From: Anaerolineales bacterium
Lineage (GTDB): Bacteria > Chloroflexota > Anaerolineae > Anaerolineales > Villigracilaceae
NCBI GenBank assembly: GCA_025966435.1
Contig: JAICRQ010000142.1
Location: forward strand, 1-8,077
Length of the DNA stretch: 8,077 nt
Reading direction: 5' to 3'
The translations under genes and the position numbers were made by a program. Shown one piece after another: positions 6,025-8,077 of this stretch; the stretch's first letter is position 1; each line of letters begins with the position of its first letter. The notes below the pieces were generated by a model, which did no database searches, had not been told where the DNA came from, and saw only the letters and a list, made by a program, of their open reading frames with translations.

Positions 6025-7881
6025 ATGAATGTGCTAGAACGACTCTCGACAGAAATTATCCTCGCCGATGGCGCGATGGGAACTATGCTCCACGCCCACG
6101 GCATTGGGTTTGACAAGTGTTTCGACGAGCTCAACCTCACCCATCCCTCGGCGGTGGCAGAGATCCATCGCGCCTACATCGAAGCGGGCGCGCAACTAGT
6201 TATCACCAACACGTTTGGCGCCAACCGTTTTAAGCTTGCCAAGCATGGATTAGAGGATCACGTAGTGCAAATCAACCAGGCAAGCGTGGACCTGGCGAAA
6301 CGCGTGGTTGCCGCTTCGTTCAAAGAGGTGCTGGTCGCAGGAGATGTCGGTCCGCTCGGCGTGCGGATCGCGCCGTTTGGGCGCGTCCAGCCCGAGCAGG
6401 CGCGCGCCGCCTTCGCGGAGCAGATCCAAGCCCTGGCGGAAGCGGGGGCAGATTTGATCGTGATCGAAACGTTCAGCGACCTCTACGAAATCCGTGAGGC
6501 GATCCGCGCGGCAAAAGAAGTAGGGGTGAGTCATAACTCGCCCTTACCAATTGTTGCCTCCGTTACGTTCACGCGCGACGACCGCACTGTGCTGGGCGAT
6601 GATCCTATGAAGGTCGCTCGCGCCCTCCGGGATGAAGGCGCCGATGTGATTGGCGTCAATTGTTCCGGAGGACCAGCACAGCTTTCCCGCATCCTAAAGC
6701 AGATGCACCAGGCAGTGCCGAATGGTAAGTTCTGGGTCAAGCCGAATGCGGGCTGGCCCGAACAGGTCGGCGGGCGCATTATGTACCCCGCAGATGCAGA
6801 CTATTTTGGGGAATATGCGCTTTCCTTCCGCGAGATGGGCGCCTGCATTGTCGGCGGGTGCTGCGGCACGACGCCCCAGCACATTGCGGTGATGCGGAAG
6901 GCACTCGATACTACGCCGCGAATTGACGAGCCCCAGATCACTGTTTTGCCGCAGGAAGAAGTGACGGAGACTGCGCAGGAACAACCCACGCCTTTCGCGC
7001 AAAAACTGAATTCAGGTGGATTCGCCATTTCGGTGGAAATGGACCCACCGCGCGGACTCTCGACTCACAAGCTGCTTGCGGGCGCCTCCCTCCTCGCCGA
7101 CGCCGGGGCGGACGTGATCAACGTGGCTGATTCTCCGATGGCGCGCATGAGAATGTCCGCCTGGGCAGTGTGTGACGTGGTACAGCGCAAGGTCGGGGTT
7201 GAGACGACCCTCCACTTCCCGACGCGCGGGCGCAACCTGTTACGCGTTCAGGGCGACCTGCTTGCCGCGCACGCGCTGGGCATTCGTAATGTATTCGTCG
7301 TGATGGGCGACCCGACCGCGATTGGTGATTATCCTGAAGCGATGGATAACTATGACCTTGTGCCTTCCGGGTTGATCAAACTCATCAAACAGGGATTCAA
7401 TACTGGCGTGGACCATTCCGGAACGAGCATCGGGCAGCCCACCAGTTTCTTCGTCGGCGCGGCGCTGAATCTGTGCCCGCCGGATGTGGAGACCGAAATC
7501 AAGAATCTGCACCGGAAAGTTAAAGCAGGTACAGACTTTTTCATCACGCAACCTATCTACCGCCCTCAAGATGGACCCTCCTTACTGGAACGCTATGAAG
7601 CGAAGCATGGAACGTTAGATAAGCCCGTGCTGGCTGGCATTCTGCCGCTGGTCAATGTGAGGCATGTTAATTTCCTGCATAACGAAGTGCCGGGCATCTT
7701 CATTCCCGACGAAACGCGGAAGCGAATCGAGCAGGCAGGGGAAAACGGAACACGTGTCGGTGTGGAGCTGGCTGTCGAGTTGATTCAGCAAATTAAGTCC
7801 TGGGCGAACGGCGTCTACATCATGCCGCAGTTCCACAAATTTGACATGGTGGCGGAGATCATCGAGGAGGTAAACAGGTAG
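6025..7881 (+). CDS. Bifunctional homocysteine S-methyltransferase / 5,10-methylenetetrahydrofolate reductase
   Basis: This 618-residue cytosolic protein has two domains. Residues 1-295 are a homocysteine methyltransferase barrel: DGAMGTMLHAHG near the start, then the zinc ligands Cys213 (GVNCSGGP) and Cys279/Cys280 (GGCCGTTPQH), which bind and activate the homocysteine thiol. Residues about 296-328 form a polar Glu/Gln/Thr-rich linker. Residues 330-618 are a FAD-dependent MTHFR barrel: SVEMDPPRG with catalytic-type Glu338, MGDP (427-430), DFFITQPIY (504-512) and a C-terminal MPQFHKFDMV segment. The reductase half makes 5-methyl-THF; the other half moves a methyl group to homocysteine. The length and fusion order match the Bacillus YitJ type. 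The start has a strong AAGGA site. The upstream gene ends 10 bases before the start, and coaX follows after 63 bases. Together with metH it supplies the methionine cycle. Which methyl donor the first domain uses (S-methylmethionine, 5-methyl-THF via MetH modules, or other) cannot be decided from sequence. Confidence 0.95.
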   Translation: MNVLERLSTEIILADGAMGTMLHAHGIGFDKCFDELNLTHPSAVAEIHRAYIEAGAQLVITNTFGANRFKLAKHGLEDHVVQINQASVDLAKRVVAASFKEVLVAGDVGPLGVRIAPFGRVQPEQARAAFAEQIQALAEAGADLIVIETFSDLYEIREAIRAAKEVGVSHNSPLPIVASVTFTRDDRTVLGDDPMKVARALRDEGADVIGVNCSGGPAQLSRILKQMHQAVPNGKFWVKPNAGWPEQVGGRIMYPADADYFGEYALSFREMGACIVGGCCGTTPQHIAVMRKALDTTPRIDEPQITVLPQEEVTETAQEQPTPFAQKLNSGGFAISVEMDPPRGLSTHKLLAGASLLADAGADVINVADSPMARMRMSAWAVCDVVQRKVGVETTLHFPTRGRNLLRVQGDLLAAHALGIRNVFVVMGDPTAIGDYPEAMDNYDLVPSGLIKLIKQGFNTGVDHSGTSIGQPTSFFVGAALNLCPPDVETEIKNLHRKVKAGTDFFITQPIYRPQDGPSLLERYEAKHGTLDKPVLAGILPLVNVRHVNFLHNEVPGIFIPDETRKRIEQAGENGTRVGVELAVELIQQIKSWANGVYIMPQFHKFDMVAEIIEEVNR

Positions 7882-7883
7882 TC

Positions 7884-7925
7884 AGGTATGCAAGTATCTA
7901 CCTTAACATTTACTTGTCCACTTGT
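7884..7925. repeat. Intergenic repeat: second 13-nt copy plus ACTTGT units
   Basis: AGGTATGCAAGTA at 7884-7896 is an exact copy of 1309-1321 after metH. It is followed by TACTTG (7911-7916), the inverse of CAAGTA at 7891-7896 with 14 bases between, and by ACTTGT at 7912-7917 and 7920-7925, again with a period of 8. The 6-bp inverted pair is too weak and lacks a T-run, so it is not called a terminator. It is probably a dispersed intergenic repeat, and it overlaps the -35 region of the coaX promoter. Confidence 0.5.
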
Positions 7926-7938
7926 TCCCGTGTATACT
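7909..7938 (+). promoter_or_regulatory. Sigma-70-type promoter for coaX, likely leaderless
   Basis: The -35-like TTTACT (7909-7914, 4 of 6 to TTGACA) and -10 TATACT (7933-7938, 5 of 6 to TATAAT) are 18 bases apart. The -10 box ends six bases before the ATG at 7945, so transcription would begin at or next to the start codon. No Shine-Dalgarno sequence lies between. This matches the leaderless arrangement (TAnnnT just before ATG) known from Deinococcus and others. It has not been tested here. Confidence 0.55.
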
Positions 7939-7944
7939 TAAACC

Positions 7945-8077
7945 ATGCTCCTTACAATCGACATTGGGAATACGAATGTCACATTGGGACTGTATAAAGG
8001 CGATGTGCTTGGCTCACACTGGCGGCTTGCCACAGACCACGCCCGTATGCCAGATGAATATGGCTTGCAGTTCCAGG
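7945..8077 (+). CDS. coaX: Type III pantothenate kinase, N-terminus (3' partial)
   Basis: The open frame begins at ATG 7945 and runs off the window after 44 codons. The product begins MLLTIDIGNTNVTLGLY, the characteristic phosphate-binding DxGNT loop (D6, G8, N9, T10) of the ASKHA-fold CoaX family. HWRLATDHARMPDEYG (25-40) follows, matching the conserved WR(L)xT and DEY positions. CoaX phosphorylates pantothenate with ATP, the first step of coenzyme A synthesis, in the cytosol, and usually needs a monovalent cation. The motif sits right at the N-terminus as is normal, so the start is well supported even though no Shine-Dalgarno is present. The intergenic gap of 63 bases and a promoter of its own suggest that it can be expressed independently of the upstream methionine gene. 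Confidence 0.92.
   Translation, partial: MLLTIDIGNTNVTLGLYKGDVLGSHWRLATDHARMPDEYGLQFQ

Noticed and set aside
7891..7916. CAAGTA...TACTTG inverted repeat as a terminator after the YitJ-like gene
   Set aside because: Only six AT-rich pairs with a 14-base loop and no T-tract follow, so it would not be a stable intrinsic terminator. It fits better as part of the period-8 repeat.

Overview
The window looks like chromosomal DNA from a Chloroflexota bacterium, probably of the Anaerolineae type. I base this on the style of the cobalamin-dependent methionine synthase, the fusion of a homocysteine methyltransferase with methylenetetrahydrofolate reductase, the abundance of GT-C membrane glycosyltransferases, and short CAAGTA-type repeats between genes. 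This taxonomic call is inference from protein style; no rRNA or marker gene is present to confirm it. All genes seen are on the + strand, and coding density is very high.

Layout. (1) 1-1310: the C-terminal half of methionine synthase (MetH), with the cobalamin-binding Rossmann domain and the AdoMet-binding reactivation domain; its 5' end lies outside the window. (2) 1311-1383: a short intergenic stretch with a period-8 CAAGTA repeat. (3) 1384-6014: a tightly packed block of polytopic membrane proteins. It holds a GT39/ArnT-like glycosyltransferase (1384-2790), a 56-residue membrane ORF joined to both neighbours by stop/start overlaps (2790-2960), a GT87-family (DUF2029) glycosyltransferase (2957-4156) and a large GT39-like glycosyltransferase (4179-6014). 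(4) 6025-7881: a bifunctional homocysteine S-methyltransferase / 5,10-methylene-THF reductase (YitJ type) with a good Shine-Dalgarno that overlaps the preceding stop codon. (5) 7882-7944: a short intergenic stretch with a second copy of a 13-nt sequence also found after metH, and a good promoter. (6) 7945-8077: the first 44 codons of type III pantothenate kinase (coaX), cut by the window end and apparently leaderless.

How the genes fit together. The two outer genes act in the methionine/one-carbon cycle: MTHFR makes 5-methyl-THF, and MetH (with cobalamin) or the homocysteine methyltransferase domain passes methyl groups to homocysteine. The middle block has a different theme. It encodes membrane enzymes expected to move sugars from polyprenyl-phosphate donors onto extracytoplasmic acceptors. 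It is visibly lower in G+C in places than the methionine genes, so it may have been inserted into an older metH/YitJ neighbourhood. No rRNA, tRNA, CRISPR array, transposase or convincing intrinsic terminator was seen. No intergenic gap exceeds about 75 bases.

Most of the window is recognisable housekeeping and cell-envelope biology. The points most worth a second look are the 56-residue ORF (small gene or glycosyltransferase remnant), the 13-nt repeat placed just after both methionine genes, the leaderless coaX start, and whether MetH here lacks its own homocysteine domain.
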